Positions 9,532 to 18,770 are shown, counted from the stretch's first letter. The stretch is 64,000 nt of DNA from Pseudomonas capsici (GCF_017165765.1 NZ_JAFGZD010000007.1:62001-126000), one strand, 5' to 3'. A program made the numbers and translations. The notes: generated from the letters alone by a model not told the origin.

Positions 9532-10305
9532 ATGAAAAAACTATTGGCCGTATTTGCCGCCGTTACAGCATTGTCCGCACAGGCCAACGAAACCCTGAGC
9601 ATCGCCGCGACCGCTGTCCCGCAGGCCGAGATTCTGGAATTCATCAAGCCAACACTGGCCAAGGAAGGCGTGGACCTGAAAATCAAGGTCTTCACCGACT
9701 ACATCCAGCCGAACGTACAGGTTGCCGAAAAGCGCCTGGACGCCAACTTCTTCCAGCACCAGCCGTACCTGGATGAGTTCAACAAGGGCAAGGGCACCGA
9801 TCTGGTCACCGTGGCCAAGGTTCACGTAGAACCTTTCGGTGCCTACTCGGACAAGTACAAGAAACTCGAAGACCTGCCAAGCGGCGCAACTGTCGCGCTG
9901 CCAAACGATGCCACCAACGAAGGCCGTGCCTTCCTGTTGCTGGCCAAGGCCGGTCTGATCACCCTGAAGGACCCGAGCAGCATCCTGGCAACACCTAAAG
10001 ACGTTGCCAGCAACCCGAAGAACCTGAAGTTCCGTGAACTGGAAGCCGCCACCCTGCCGCGCGTGCTGACTCAGGTCGATCTGGCACTGATCAACACCAA
10101 CTATGCGCTGGGCGCCAAGCTCGATCCAACCAAGGATGCGCTGGTGATCGAAGGTGCCGAGTCGCCTTACGCCAACATTCTGGTTGCCCGCCCGGACAAC
10201 AAGGATTCGGACGCCATCAAGAAACTGGCTGCTGCGCTGAACACTCCAGAAGTCAAAGCGTTCCTCGTCGAGAAGTACAAAGGCGCTGTGGTTCCGGCGT
10301 TCTGA
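9532..10305 (+). CDS. metQ: Methionine-binding periplasmic protein
   Basis: 257 residues of the NlpA/MetQ family. A signal peptide ends at SAQA-NE (about residue 18). There is no lipobox Cys, so unlike E. coli MetQ this one appears to be a soluble periplasmic protein. It captures methionine and hands it to MetNI. The start at 9532 has AAAGGAG eight bases upstream; the frame extends to 9484 but without a ribosome site. Typical family stretches include YIQPNVQVAEKRLDANFFQH. A palindromic repeat follows the gene. Confidence 0.93.
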   Translation: MKKLLAVFAAVTALSAQANETLSIAATAVPQAEILEFIKPTLAKEGVDLKIKVFTDYIQPNVQVAEKRLDANFFQHQPYLDEFNKGKGTDLVTVAKVHVEPFGAYSDKYKKLEDLPSGATVALPNDATNEGRAFLLLAKAGLITLKDPSSILATPKDVASNPKNLKFRELEAATLPRVLTQVDLALINTNYALGAKLDPTKDALVIEGAESPYANILVARPDNKDSDAIKKLAAALNTPEVKAFLVEKYKGAVVPAF

Positions 10306-10316
10306 TAAACGAATCA

Positions 10317-10365
10317 TGTGGAGGCAGCTTGCTGGCGACTCTTTGGCTGCAAGCTGTCTTCCACA
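10317..10365. repeat. REP-type palindrome between metQ and the SCO gene
   Basis: TGTGGAGGCAGCTTG (10317-10331) pairs with CAAGCTGTCTTCCACA (10350-10365). It is the third copy in the window of the AGCTTGCTGGCGA family. It lies between convergent genes and probably ends transcription from both. Confidence 0.7.
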
Positions 10366-10387
10366 AATTTCGCCCAAACGGGTGGGG

Positions 10388-11020
10388 TTATTTTCGCTGC
10401 AACAACCCAGGCATTTGCACCACCAGCTTCTGGCTGCTCAACGGTGCACGAATGAACCCGCGCTGAGTGCCGTCCGGCCCCAGCAGTGCCAGGTTCCCGC
10501 TGTGGTCTACGGTGTAGTTCGGCTTGCTGGTATCGGCAGGGATGAACGGAATGCTTACCGCATTGGCCAGTTTCTGAAGATCCGCCACCGAGGCGGTCAG
10601 CCCGACGAATTCCTTGTCGAAATAACCCAGGTATTGCTTGAGTTGCTGCGGCGTGTCGCGGTTCGGGTCAACGCTGATCAGTACCACGCGCAGGTTGCCG
10701 ACCACGTCCTTGGGTAGCTCGCTCTTGATCTGACGGATCTGCGCCAGCGTGGTCGGGCAGATGTCCGGGCAGAAGGTGTAGCCGAAGAACAGCACCGTCC
10801 ATTTGTCTTTCAACTGGTTGATGACAACGGGTTCGCCGTTCTGGTCGGTCATCGTCAGGTCGGGCAGGTTACGGCTTTGCGGCAGCAGGATGATGCCCGC
10901 ATCGATCAGGGCCGTCTGATCGCCCGCCCCTTTGCCCGACAGCACGCGGTTGAAGGTCAGGCCCAGGAGCAAGGCCACGATGGCGACAAGGATGAATACG
11001 GTTTTCTGGGTTCGAGTCAT
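10388..11020 (-). CDS. SCO1/SenC copper chaperone for cytochrome oxidase
   Basis: 210 residues. One N-terminal membrane anchor (7-24) is followed by a periplasmic thioredoxin-like domain. The copper ligands C84 and C88 (FCPDIC) and H173 (VDHSG) are all present. It delivers copper to the CuA site of subunit II. The start at 11020 overlaps the ctaB stop by four bases (ATGA). The reading frame runs much further upstream, but that part is antisense-frame noise inside ctaB. It is the last gene of the leftward oxidase cluster. Confidence 0.92.
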   Translation of the reverse strand: MTRTQKTVFILVAIVALLLGLTFNRVLSGKGAGDQTALIDAGIILLPQSRNLPDLTMTDQNGEPVVINQLKDKWTVLFFGYTFCPDICPTTLAQIRQIKSELPKDVVGNLRVVLISVDPNRDTPQQLKQYLGYFDKEFVGLTASVADLQKLANAVSIPFIPADTSKPNYTVDHSGNLALLGPDGTQRGFIRAPLSSQKLVVQMPGLLQRK

Positions 11021-11910
11021 GGTTTCAACAGTAGGTAGTGATCTGCGAGCAGGGCAACGAACAGCAGGAACAAGTAATGGATAGAGTACTTGAAGGTGCC
11101 GATTGCCGCGTGCGGTCGAGTGCCACGGTACAGCACCCGGCTCCAGTGCAGGAAGCGTAAACCCAGCAGGAATGCACAAATCAGATAGGCAATGCCGCTC
11201 ATGTGAATCGCATAGGGCAGCAGGCTGACTGCAAACAGGATGCAGGTGTACAGCACGATATGCACCTTGGTGTAGTGCTCGCCATGGGTGATCGGCAGCA
11301 TCGGGATACTGGCCCTTGCGTATTCGGCCTTGCGATGAATGGCCAATGCCCAGAAGTGTGGCGGGGTCCAGGCGAAGATGATCAGCACCAGCAGCAGGGG
11401 CTCGGCACTCACCTGCCCGGTCACGGCCACCCAGCCCAGCAAAGGCGGTGAAGCGCCGGCCAGCCCGCCGATGACAATGTTCTGCGGCGTGGCGCGTTTC
11501 AGAAAGCCGGTGTAGATCACGGCGTAGCCCATCAGTGATGCCAGGGTCAGCCAGGCGGTCAGCGGATTGGTGAAGGCCAGTAGCAGAAACTGCCCGAGCA
11601 GCGTCAGCAGCAAGGCCAGGACCAGAGCGTTTTCCGGTGCAATCCGTCCCTGAGCAATCGGCCGTTTGTGAGTGCGGGCCATCAGGGCATCGATATGTCG
11701 GTCCAGCACATGATTGATAACGGCGGCGCTGCCCGCACACAGTCCGATCCCCAGATTACCGAATACCAGAACCGTCCATGGCACGCTGTTATGGCTGGAC
11801 AGCAGCATGCCGACCAGGGACGTGATCAACATCAGCGTCACGACTTTGGGTTTGGTGAGCTCCAGGTAATCACGCCATACGGCCTGACGTTCCTGACTCA
11901 ATACGCTCAT
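11017..11910 (-). CDS. ctaB: Protoheme IX farnesyltransferase (heme O synthase)
   Basis: 297 residues, multi-spanning, UbiA prenyltransferase superfamily. It attaches a farnesyl group to heme b to make heme O, the precursor of heme A. The Asp-rich motif NHVLDRHIDALMART is clear and supports the assignment. The ATG at 11910 has AGGAAGGA upstream and overlaps the ctaA stop by four bases. An upstream in-frame ATG (11949) would lie well inside ctaA and is less likely. The name cyoE is used for the same family. Confidence 0.93.
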   Translation of the reverse strand: MSVLSQERQAVWRDYLELTKPKVVTLMLITSLVGMLLSSHNSVPWTVLVFGNLGIGLCAGSAAVINHVLDRHIDALMARTHKRPIAQGRIAPENALVLALLLTLLGQFLLLAFTNPLTAWLTLASLMGYAVIYTGFLKRATPQNIVIGGLAGASPPLLGWVAVTGQVSAEPLLLVLIIFAWTPPHFWALAIHRKAEYARASIPMLPITHGEHYTKVHIVLYTCILFAVSLLPYAIHMSGIAYLICAFLLGLRFLHWSRVLYRGTRPHAAIGTFKYSIHYLFLLFVALLADHYLLLKP

Positions 11911-12974
11911 GGCAGTGTGTCCTTCCTGGTCGGCAGCATATTTGCCCATGAGATTGCCAGGCGGGCTCGATCAGGGTTGCGGCGTTCGCTGCTGGAAGCC
12001 GCACGTGTACGAAAATTGATCAATGTCAGCGTCACCATCAAAGCCGCGCCTCCCGCGTTATGGGCTATCGCAACGGGCAGGTGCAGATTGAGCAGCACAT
12101 TGCCGAACCCCAGGCCGATCTGTATGCCGAGGATCAGCACCAGCAGTTTCGCCAGCCCTTTGAGCCCGGCGCGCTTGAGTTGCCAGGCCAGGATCAGCAG
12201 CGCGCAGGTAACCAGCAGCGCGCCGAGGCGATGGGTCAGATGAATCGCGGTGCGGGCTTCGCTGTCGAGTTTGCCGCCCAGATAATCGGGACCGATGTGC
12301 TGGGTCAGGTGGAACCCATTGGCGAAGTCCGTCTCCGGCCACCATTGCCCTTGGCAAGTGGGCAGGTCGGTGCAGGCCAGCGCTGCATAATTGGAACTGA
12401 CCCAGCCGCCCAGGGCGATCTGCAGCGTGACCAGCACCAGCCCCAGCGCCGCCCAGTGCCTGAGGCGTGCGGGCAAGTGGGGTAATGGGGCGAAAGCACC
12501 GCTCAGGCGCAGGGTCAGCAGGAACAGCAGACTCAAGGTGGCTACGCCTCCCAGCAGATGCGCTGTGACCACTTGCGGCCAGAGTTTGAGGGTTACGGTC
12601 CACATGCCGAAAGCTGCCTGAACGAAGACCACTGCCACCAGCAGAAAAGGCAGTTTCAGCGGTTGCCCGGCCAGATGGCGACGCTGCCAGGCTTTTATGG
12701 CCAGCCACATGATCGCCAGGGTCAACCCGCCTGCGAAATAGCGATGCGTCATCTCGCTCCAGCCTTTTCCTGCATGCACCGGGGAGTCTGGGAAGTGCAG
12801 TTGCGCATGCGCCAGTTGCCGGTCGGTGGCAGGTACGCCAATGAATCCGTAGCAGCCCGGCCAGTCAGGACAACCCAGGCCAGCATGGGTGAGCCGGGTG
12901 TAAGCACCGAGTAGCACCACGAACAACGCCAGCAGCGTGGCAAGCAAGGCGATACGAAAGCCGGGTCGGGTCAT
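11907..12974 (-). CDS. ctaA: Heme A synthase (COX15/CtaA)
   Basis: 355 residues with about eight membrane helices in two four-helix halves. It oxidises the C8 methyl group of heme O to a formyl, giving heme A for the aa3 oxidase. Conserved His residues appear in GAYTRLTHAGLGCPDWPGCYG (here His30 within the first 40 residues), EMTHRYFAG, VTAHLLGG and HLTHRLGAL. It follows the SCO-like membrane protein by 12 bases and overlaps ctaB at ATGA, within the leftward oxidase operon. Confidence 0.93.
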   Translation of the reverse strand: MTRPGFRIALLATLLALFVVLLGAYTRLTHAGLGCPDWPGCYGFIGVPATDRQLAHAQLHFPDSPVHAGKGWSEMTHRYFAGGLTLAIMWLAIKAWQRRHLAGQPLKLPFLLVAVVFVQAAFGMWTVTLKLWPQVVTAHLLGGVATLSLLFLLTLRLSGAFAPLPHLPARLRHWAALGLVLVTLQIALGGWVSSNYAALACTDLPTCQGQWWPETDFANGFHLTQHIGPDYLGGKLDSEARTAIHLTHRLGALLVTCALLILAWQLKRAGLKGLAKLLVLILGIQIGLGFGNVLLNLHLPVAIAHNAGGAALMVTLTLINFRTRAASSSERRNPDRARLAISWANMLPTRKDTLP

Positions 12975-12986
12975 GACGACCTCCCT

Positions 12987-13568
12987 TTATCCGATGTTCG
13001 ACAGTTTCAGAAGTTGGCGCAGGTCGATCAGCAGGTCCTTGCCGTTGACCTTGGCGCCATAGCGCAGCACAAGGTTGCCGTGTGGATCGACGATCCATAG
13101 CTGCGGCGTATCGTCGGGCAGCACTTTCCGGTAACGGTCGACATCCAGTGGATAGCGCTGCAGTTGTGGATAGTCCTGGCGAAGTTTCTCGGCATAGTCG
13201 TCACTGAGCGGCGCAGATGTGGCCAGGGCATGACTGGCCCGCGTGGCATCGCGACCCAGACCGATCTGGATCTGCCGTGCCAGATAAACCAGTTGCTGAC
13301 AGTCGGCATTGCATTGCCCGGGTGCGCTGACCAGCAATTGCCAGCGCTGCTCATCGGTCTGGACACCCAGATCGGCGCGGCTTTGGCCATTACCGATCAA
13401 CTGGCCGTGATAACTGCGACTGTCCGGCACCCAGAAGTTGAAGCGGTACATGCTGGTGGCCAGAATCATGGGACCGACCGCCACCAGTACCAAGATCAGC
13501 AGTTGCAGGCGGCCTCGCCTTCGCTTGCGGGACTCAGGTGCGCCGACGGGGTTCATGGCTGCTCCCAT
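12987..13568 (-). CDS. Membrane-anchored SCO/thioredoxin-like protein of the cox cluster
   Basis: 193 residues. A basic N-terminus (ESRKRRRGR) and one membrane helix (about 21-38) precede a periplasmic domain. C86 and C90 (CNADC) and H163 (VDPHGNLVLRYG) fall where SCO proteins have their copper ligands, so I read it as a divergent SCO/thioredoxin-fold paralog. It is usually annotated only as hypothetical or as an oxidase assembly protein. The start at 13568 has GGAGG nine bases upstream; 13556 is an alternative. It overlaps the 3' end of the SURF1 gene and precedes ctaA by 12 bases. Confidence 0.75.
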   Translation of the reverse strand: MGAAMNPVGAPESRKRRRGRLQLLILVLVAVGPMILATSMYRFNFWVPDSRSYHGQLIGNGQSRADLGVQTDEQRWQLLVSAPGQCNADCQQLVYLARQIQIGLGRDATRASHALATSAPLSDDYAEKLRQDYPQLQRYPLDVDRYRKVLPDDTPQLWIVDPHGNLVLRYGAKVNGKDLLIDLRQLLKLSNIG

Positions 13569-14280
13569 GGGGTTTTTCCTCCGTTTTTCTGTTGCGCCAG
13601 CCCCAATACAGTCCCAGACCGAGCAAGGCGGTGGCCAGGGCGAACCACTGCACGGCATAACCCACATGTTTTTGCGGATCGATCGCCACCACCGGCCAGT
13701 CAACGCGATACGCCGCACTGCCCGGCTCAAGCCGCAACTCGTGTGAATAACCCTGACGATCCAGCGTTGCCCAGAGCTTTTCGGGCGCGATTGCGGTCAC
13801 CAGTTTCGGCCACGAATCGTTCAGCGCATCGGCTTGCAGGTGAAAGCTCTCGCCCAGAGGGACATGGACCCAGGCAGTCAGGTCCAGCGGCTGGCTTGGG
13901 GTCGTGAATGCTGGCGGTGTACGTCGGTCCGGCCAGGGCAGCCAGCCACGATTTATCCACAGCCATAAACCGCTGCTCTGATCCTGGAAAGGCTGGAGCA
14001 ATTCGACACCGGCCTTGCCGTCGCGGGTGCTGTTATCGAGCAGCAGACTGTGGGCGGCATCGAACCGTCCATGCAATTGCACACGCCTGTAGGCGGGCTC
14101 TTCGATATCTAGCAGTCGGGCGATATCGATGGGTTCGGCCGCCTGGCTTTCGGCGTAACGCCCGAGTATCACGCGCTTTTCCTCGGCCCGGTTCAATTGC
14201 CAGAAACCGAGCATGAACAGCAGCGGCAGCACCGCCAGAATCAGCAGCACAGGCCCCGAACGCCGGATGAAGCGGTTCAT
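13534..14280 (-). CDS. SURF1 family oxidase assembly protein
   Basis: 248 residues. The SURF1 layout is a membrane helix at each end (about 8-25 and near 215-235) with a periplasmic domain between. Family stretches include LGFWQLNRAEEKR, a central WLWINRGWLPWPDR and the C-terminal HVGYAVQWFALA. SURF1 helps to insert heme A into subunit I. The start at 14280 gives the expected short basic N-terminus (MNRFIRRSGP). Its 3' end overlaps the next gene by about 35 bases, consistent with an operon. Confidence 0.9.
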   Translation of the reverse strand: MNRFIRRSGPVLLILAVLPLLFMLGFWQLNRAEEKRVILGRYAESQAAEPIDIARLLDIEEPAYRRVQLHGRFDAAHSLLLDNSTRDGKAGVELLQPFQDQSSGLWLWINRGWLPWPDRRTPPAFTTPSQPLDLTAWVHVPLGESFHLQADALNDSWPKLVTAIAPEKLWATLDRQGYSHELRLEPGSAAYRVDWPVVAIDPQKHVGYAVQWFALATALLGLGLYWGWRNRKTEEKPHGSSHEPRRRT

Positions 14281-14354
14281 CCCGTCGCCCGTTCCGGCAT
14301 CGGGGCCATGCCTATACTCCATTGCATCATGGCGATTGCTCCTGGAGTTTTCAC

Positions 14355-14558
14355 ATGCTCAAAGCAGCGATTGTTCTTATGTTGGCAGCCACCATTACCT
14401 GCCTGTTCAGTGGCCTGTTCTTTCTGATCAAGGACGACAATCAGTCGACCCGGCTGCTCAAGGTGCTTGCCTTGCGGGTCATCCTCGCCGCTCTCACCCT
14501 GGCGCTGATTAGCTGGGGGTTCTACAGCGGCCAGCTGGTTTCACACGTGAGCTGGTAA
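14355..14558 (+). CDS. DUF2909 twin-transmembrane protein
   Basis: 67 residues made of two membrane helices (about 3-22 and 35-57) joined by a charged loop (IKDDNQSTRLLK). It matches the small DUF2909 twin-transmembrane family found in the cox cluster of pseudomonads. CTGGAG lies upstream of the ATG at 14355. It is encoded opposite to its neighbours, divergent from SURF1 and convergent with coxC. A role in oxidase assembly is guilt by association only. Confidence 0.75.
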   Translation: MLKAAIVLMLAATITCLFSGLFFLIKDDNQSTRLLKVLALRVILAALTLALISWGFYSGQLVSHVSW

Positions 14559-14563
14559 CGGCC

Positions 14564-15454
14564 TCACAGGACATACACAAAGGTGAACAGGCCAACCCAC
14601 ACCACATCTACAAAGTGCCAGTACCAGCTCGCGGCCTCGAAACCGAACTGATGCTCGGCATCGAAATGCCCGCGCAGAATCCGCATCAACATCACAAGCA
14701 GAATGATCGTGCCGATGGTGACGTGGGCGCCGTGAAACCCGGTCAGCATGAAAAAGGTCGCGCCATAGATCCCGGAACCCAGGGTCAGACCAAGCTCTTG
14801 ATAGGCATGCACGTACTCTTCGGCCTGCAGGGCCAGAAAGCTGCAGCCCAGCAGTACGGTGACGGCCAGCCAGGCTTTGAGTGCGCCACGATGGGCCTTT
14901 TTCAAGGCGTGATGGGCAAAGGTAACGGTCACGCTGGAGCTGACCAGCAGAATGGTATTGATCAGCGGCAAATGCCACGGATCGATGACCCCCTTGGGCG
15001 GCGGAAACAGTTTCGGGTCGGGGTTTTCCAGCAGCGGCCACTGGAACTGAAAGTTCGGCCACAGCATATTCGAGATGCCGTTGGAGCCCTCGCCGCCCAG
15101 CCACGGGCCGGTCCAGACCCGTACGTAAAACAGCACGCCGAAGAAAGCCATGAAAAACATCACTTCGGAAAAGATGAACCAGACCATGCCCCAGCGAAAC
15201 GAGCGGTCCATCTGTGCGCTGTACATTCCGGCTCGCGCTTCCTTGACGACCGCACCGAACCAGCCAGCCATCATGTAGGCCACCAGCAGACCGCCCACGA
15301 AAAAGATCAGCGGCCCGTTGGATTCGGGTCGTCCGGCCTTCAGGTCATTGAACCAGGTGCCCAGGCCGAACATCGTGACCAGCAGGGCCAGCGTGGCAAT
15401 GATGGGCCATTTGCTTTGCGCCGGAACGTAATAGTGCTCATGGGGCGTCGCCAT
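14564..15454 (-). CDS. coxC: Cytochrome c oxidase subunit III
   Basis: 296 residues, seven membrane helices, matching CoxC of aa3-type oxidases. Subunit III stabilises the oxidase and its proton uptake but binds no redox cofactor. Family features include WFGAVVKEARAG, FSEVMFFMAFFGVLFY and the C-terminal FHGAHVTIGTIILL with WYWHFVDVVWVGLF. The ATG at 15454 has AAGGAGA ten bases upstream; an in-frame ATG at 15475 is less well supported. It sits 13 bases after ctaG. Confidence 0.94.
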   Translation of the reverse strand: MATPHEHYYVPAQSKWPIIATLALLVTMFGLGTWFNDLKAGRPESNGPLIFFVGGLLVAYMMAGWFGAVVKEARAGMYSAQMDRSFRWGMVWFIFSEVMFFMAFFGVLFYVRVWTGPWLGGEGSNGISNMLWPNFQFQWPLLENPDPKLFPPPKGVIDPWHLPLINTILLVSSSVTVTFAHHALKKAHRGALKAWLAVTVLLGCSFLALQAEEYVHAYQELGLTLGSGIYGATFFMLTGFHGAHVTIGTIILLVMLMRILRGHFDAEHQFGFEAASWYWHFVDVVWVGLFTFVYVL

Positions 15455-15467
15455 TTGAGCGTCTCCT

Positions 15468-16025
15468 TCAGCCACCGTTTTTCACGACAGGCAGAACGGG
15501 TGGCTGGCGTGCAGTGATATCGAACAGCGTGTAAGCCAGGGTCAGGTGTTTCACTTCTTTGGGCAGATCGCGGTCAACGATGAAACGCACCGGCATTTCG
15601 ATCTGCTCTCCCGGTTGCAGCATCTGCTGGGTGAAACAGAAGCATTCGGTCTTGTGGAAATAGGCCGCCGCCTGACCGGGGGAAATACTGGGCACGGCCT
15701 GGGCCGTCATCGCCCTGTCGGTGGGATTGCGGGCGATGAAAATCATCTCGTTGACCGCTCCGGGGTGAACTTCGACTTCATCGTTGCGCGGATGAAAGGC
15801 CCAGACCATGTCCACCGCATTGGTCGAGATGAACTGCACACGCACCAGCCGCTGCTGATCGATCATTTGCGAGCCCTGGTACTGGCCGCCGGTCTTGCCA
15901 TTGATGCCGAATGCCCTGCACATCACGTCATACAGAGGCACCAGAGCGAAACCAAAGGCAAACATCACCGCTACTATCAGCAGCAGGCGAGTGACGAGGC
16001 CTTTGATCGAATGCACTTTGCTCAT
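15468..16025 (-). CDS. ctaG: Cytochrome c oxidase assembly protein Cox11/CtaG
   Basis: 185 residues. One N-terminal membrane helix (about 10-30) is followed by a periplasmic beta-sandwich. The copper-binding CFCFTQQ (ECFCFTQQML) is present, with Cys further upstream in the conserved YDVMCRAFGINGKTGG. It inserts copper into the CuB site of subunit I. The ATG at 16025 gives the normal length for the family. It is eight bases downstream of coxA and in the same operon. Confidence 0.93.
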   Translation of the reverse strand: MSKVHSIKGLVTRLLLIVAVMFAFGFALVPLYDVMCRAFGINGKTGGQYQGSQMIDQQRLVRVQFISTNAVDMVWAFHPRNDEVEVHPGAVNEMIFIARNPTDRAMTAQAVPSISPGQAAAYFHKTECFCFTQQMLQPGEQIEMPVRFIVDRDLPKEVKHLTLAYTLFDITARQPPVLPVVKNGG

Positions 16026-16033
16026 ATCGGTAC

Positions 16034-17626
16034 TCACTTCACTTCGGGCGGTGTGCTGAAGGTGTGATAGGGCGCGGGCGACGGCAGCGTCCACTCCAGC
16101 CCGTCAGCTCCATCCCAGGGCTTGGCGGGTGCAGGCGGGCCGCCGCGAATGGTCTTGATCACGATGAACAGGAAGAACAGCTGTGTCGCACCAAAGGTGA
16201 AGGCACCGATGGACGACACCATGTTGAAGTCCGCGAATTGCAGGTTGTAGTCGGGGATTCGCCGCGGCATGCCCGCCAGGCCAAGAAAGTGCATCGGGAA
16301 GAACGCCAGGTTCATGCCGACGAATGACAGCCAGAAATGCAGCTTGCCCAGGGTTTCGTCATACATGTGTCCGGTCCACTTGGGCAGCCAGTAATAGGCC
16401 GAGGCGAAGATGCCGAAGATCGCGCCAGGCACCAGCACATAATGGAAATGCGCCACCACGAAATAGGTGTCCTGATACTGGAAGTCGGCCGGAGCGATGG
16501 ACAGCATCAGTCCCGAAAATCCACCTATGGAAAACAGGATCACGAATGCCACGGCGAACAGCATGGGCGTCTCGAACGTCAATGAACCCTGCCACATGGT
16601 ACTGACCCAGTTGAACACCTTGACCCCCGTCGGTACGGCGATAAGCATCGTTGCGTACATGAAGAACAGTTCGCCCACCAGCGGGATACCTACTACGAAC
16701 ATGTGGTGCGCCCATACGATGAACGACAGAAAGGCGATGCTCGCCACGGCGTAGACCATTGAGGTATAGCCGAACAATGGCTTGCGCGAGAACGCAGGAA
16801 TGATCGAGCTGACCGCCCCGAAGGCCGGCAGGATCATGATGTACACCTCGGGATGGCCGAAGAACCAGAACACGTGCTGGAACAGCAGCGGATCACCGCC
16901 GCCGGCGGCATTGAAGAAACTGGTCCCGAAATGGATATCCATCAGCATCATGGTCACGCAGCCGGCCAGCACCGGCATGACCGCGATCAGCAGAAATGCG
17001 GTGATCAGCCAGGTCCAGACGAACAGCGGCATCTTCATCAGGGTCATGCCGGGGGCTCGCAGATTGAGGATGGTGGCGACCACATTGATGGCACCCATGA
17101 TTGAGCTGATACCCATCATATGAATGGCAAGCATGAAGAAAGTCACGCTTTCGGGTGCATAGGTCGTTGAAAGGGGCGCGTAGAACGTCCAGCCAAAGTT
17201 GGGGCCGCCGCCCGGATGAAAGAGCGTTGAAACCAATAATAGAAAGGCCGCAGGCAGCAGCCAGAAGCTGAAGTTGTTCAGGCGCGGCAAGGCCATGTCC
17301 GGTGCGCCGATCATCAGTGGAATCATCCAGTTGGCCAGGCCGACGAAGGCGGGCATCACTGCCCCGAAAACCATGACCAGACCATGCATGGTGGTCATCT
17401 GGTTGAAAAAGGCCGGCTCGACGATCTGCAGACCCGGCTGGAACAGCTCGGCGCGAATCACCATGGCGAACGAGCCGCCCAGCAGGAACATGGTGAAACT
17501 GAACCACAGGTACATCGTGCCGATGTCCTTGTGGTTGGTGGTCAGCACCCAGCGCATCAGGCCCCTGGCGGGGCCGTGGGCATGGTCATGGCCGGTTCCG
17601 CCATGGTCATCGATCACTGCACTCAT
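16034..17626 (-). CDS. coxA: Cytochrome c oxidase subunit I
   Basis: 530 residues with twelve membrane helices. It holds heme a and the heme a3-CuB centre that reduces oxygen to water and pumps protons. The signature GHPEVYIMILPAFG contains the CuB His and the cross-linked Tyr. A His pair appears in VWAHHMFVVG, the heme ligands in VVAHFHYVL, and the N-terminal TNHKDIGTMYLWF is typical. It lies between coxB and ctaG. The N-terminus has a His-rich GTGHDHAHG stretch. Confidence 0.96.
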   Translation of the reverse strand: MSAVIDDHGGTGHDHAHGPARGLMRWVLTTNHKDIGTMYLWFSFTMFLLGGSFAMVIRAELFQPGLQIVEPAFFNQMTTMHGLVMVFGAVMPAFVGLANWMIPLMIGAPDMALPRLNNFSFWLLPAAFLLLVSTLFHPGGGPNFGWTFYAPLSTTYAPESVTFFMLAIHMMGISSIMGAINVVATILNLRAPGMTLMKMPLFVWTWLITAFLLIAVMPVLAGCVTMMLMDIHFGTSFFNAAGGGDPLLFQHVFWFFGHPEVYIMILPAFGAVSSIIPAFSRKPLFGYTSMVYAVASIAFLSFIVWAHHMFVVGIPLVGELFFMYATMLIAVPTGVKVFNWVSTMWQGSLTFETPMLFAVAFVILFSIGGFSGLMLSIAPADFQYQDTYFVVAHFHYVLVPGAIFGIFASAYYWLPKWTGHMYDETLGKLHFWLSFVGMNLAFFPMHFLGLAGMPRRIPDYNLQFADFNMVSSIGAFTFGATQLFFLFIVIKTIRGGPPAPAKPWDGADGLEWTLPSPAPYHTFSTPPEVK

Positions 17627-17645
17627 GTTTCAGTCTCCTGCGCGC

Positions 17646-18770
17646 TCATTGCTGTGACTGCTTGAGGGCTAGCACATCCTTGGGGCTCAGCATGTCGCCC
17701 TTGTCGTTACCCCACGCATTGCGCTCGTAGGTTACGACCGCTGCGATATCCACTTCCGAAAGCTGTTTGCCGAAGGCGGCCATGGCGGTGCCGGGCTTGC
17801 CGTTGAACACAATGTTCAGGTGCCCTTCGATGGGGCCGGTGGCGACCGGCGAACCCTTGAGCGCCGGGAACAGCGGCGGCATGCCCTGTCCTTCGGGCTG
17901 GTGACAGGCGGCACAGACGGTGTGATAGACCTTGTCGCCGTGAGCGATGAGTTCTTCCCGGGTCCAGTTCTTGTCGGTCAGCTCCTTGAGTCGGGCGCCC
18001 TCTTCCTTGCGTTCGGCCAGCCAGGCCTGGTAATCCGCCGTGGACTTGGCTTCCACCACTATGGGCATGAAGGCGTGATCCTTGCCGCACAACTCGGTGC
18101 ATTGGCCACGGTAGATGCCGGGCTTTTCGATGCGGGTCCAGGCTTCATTGACGAACCCTGGAATCGCGTCGCGCTTGACCGCGAAAGCCGGTACCCACCA
18201 GGAATGGATCACGTCGGCCCCTGTCACCAGAAAACGGATCTTCTCACCAACCGGCAGCACCAGTGGCTGATCGACTTCCAGCAGGTAATGTTCGCCTTTG
18301 GTATCGCGGTTCTGGATCTGATCGGTGGAGGTCGCCAGGTTGCTGAAGAACTCCACATCCTGTCCCAGGTATTTGTAGTGCCACTTCCATTGATAGCCGG
18401 TGATCTGGATATCCACATCCGATTCGCTGGCGTCATACATGCTGATCAGAGTGCGGGTCGCCGGAATCGCCATGGCGACCAGAATCAGGAAGGGCACGAG
18501 GGTCCAGAGAATCTCGACCGTGGTGTTTTCATGGAAATGGGCGGCTTTCTGCCCGAGTGAGCGTCGATGCATGAGCACCGACCAGAACATGGCGGCGAAC
18601 ACCACCAGACCGATCACCACACAGATCCAGAAAATGGTCATGTGCAGATCGAATACCGCATTGCTGACGACAGAAGCGCCAGGCGACATATTCGTTGTCC
18701 AGGCTGCATGCACCTGAACAGATATCAGCCACAACGCAAAGCCCATCCAGACGCATGGACGTCGCTTCAT
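17646..18770 (-). CDS. coxB: Cytochrome c oxidase subunit II with fused cytochrome c domain
   Basis: 374 residues. A signal peptide (1-22) is followed by two membrane helices (about 40-62 and 85-105), then a periplasmic cupredoxin domain with the CuA motif GQCTELCGKDHAFM (Cys-x3-Cys-x3-His-x2-Met). A C-terminal class I cytochrome c domain carries VCAACHQPEGQGMPP (CxxCH), so the enzyme is of the caa3 kind. The start at 18770 is preceded by GGGGGGA; the frame extends further upstream without support. It is the first gene of the leftward oxidase operon. Confidence 0.95.
   Translation of the reverse strand: MKRRPCVWMGFALWLISVQVHAAWTTNMSPGASVVSNAVFDLHMTIFWICVVIGLVVFAAMFWSVLMHRRSLGQKAAHFHENTTVEILWTLVPFLILVAMAIPATRTLISMYDASESDVDIQITGYQWKWHYKYLGQDVEFFSNLATSTDQIQNRDTKGEHYLLEVDQPLVLPVGEKIRFLVTGADVIHSWWVPAFAVKRDAIPGFVNEAWTRIEKPGIYRGQCTELCGKDHAFMPIVVEAKSTADYQAWLAERKEEGARLKELTDKNWTREELIAHGDKVYHTVCAACHQPEGQGMPPLFPALKGSPVATGPIEGHLNIVFNGKPGTAMAAFGKQLSEVDIAAVVTYERNAWGNDKGDMLSPKDVLALKQSQQ

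Noticed and set aside
11021..11740. Upstream extension of the SCO frame (to 450 residues)
   Set aside because: The extra 240 residues overlap ctaB in another frame. The SCO protein has a proper start at 11020 with ATGA coupling to ctaB.
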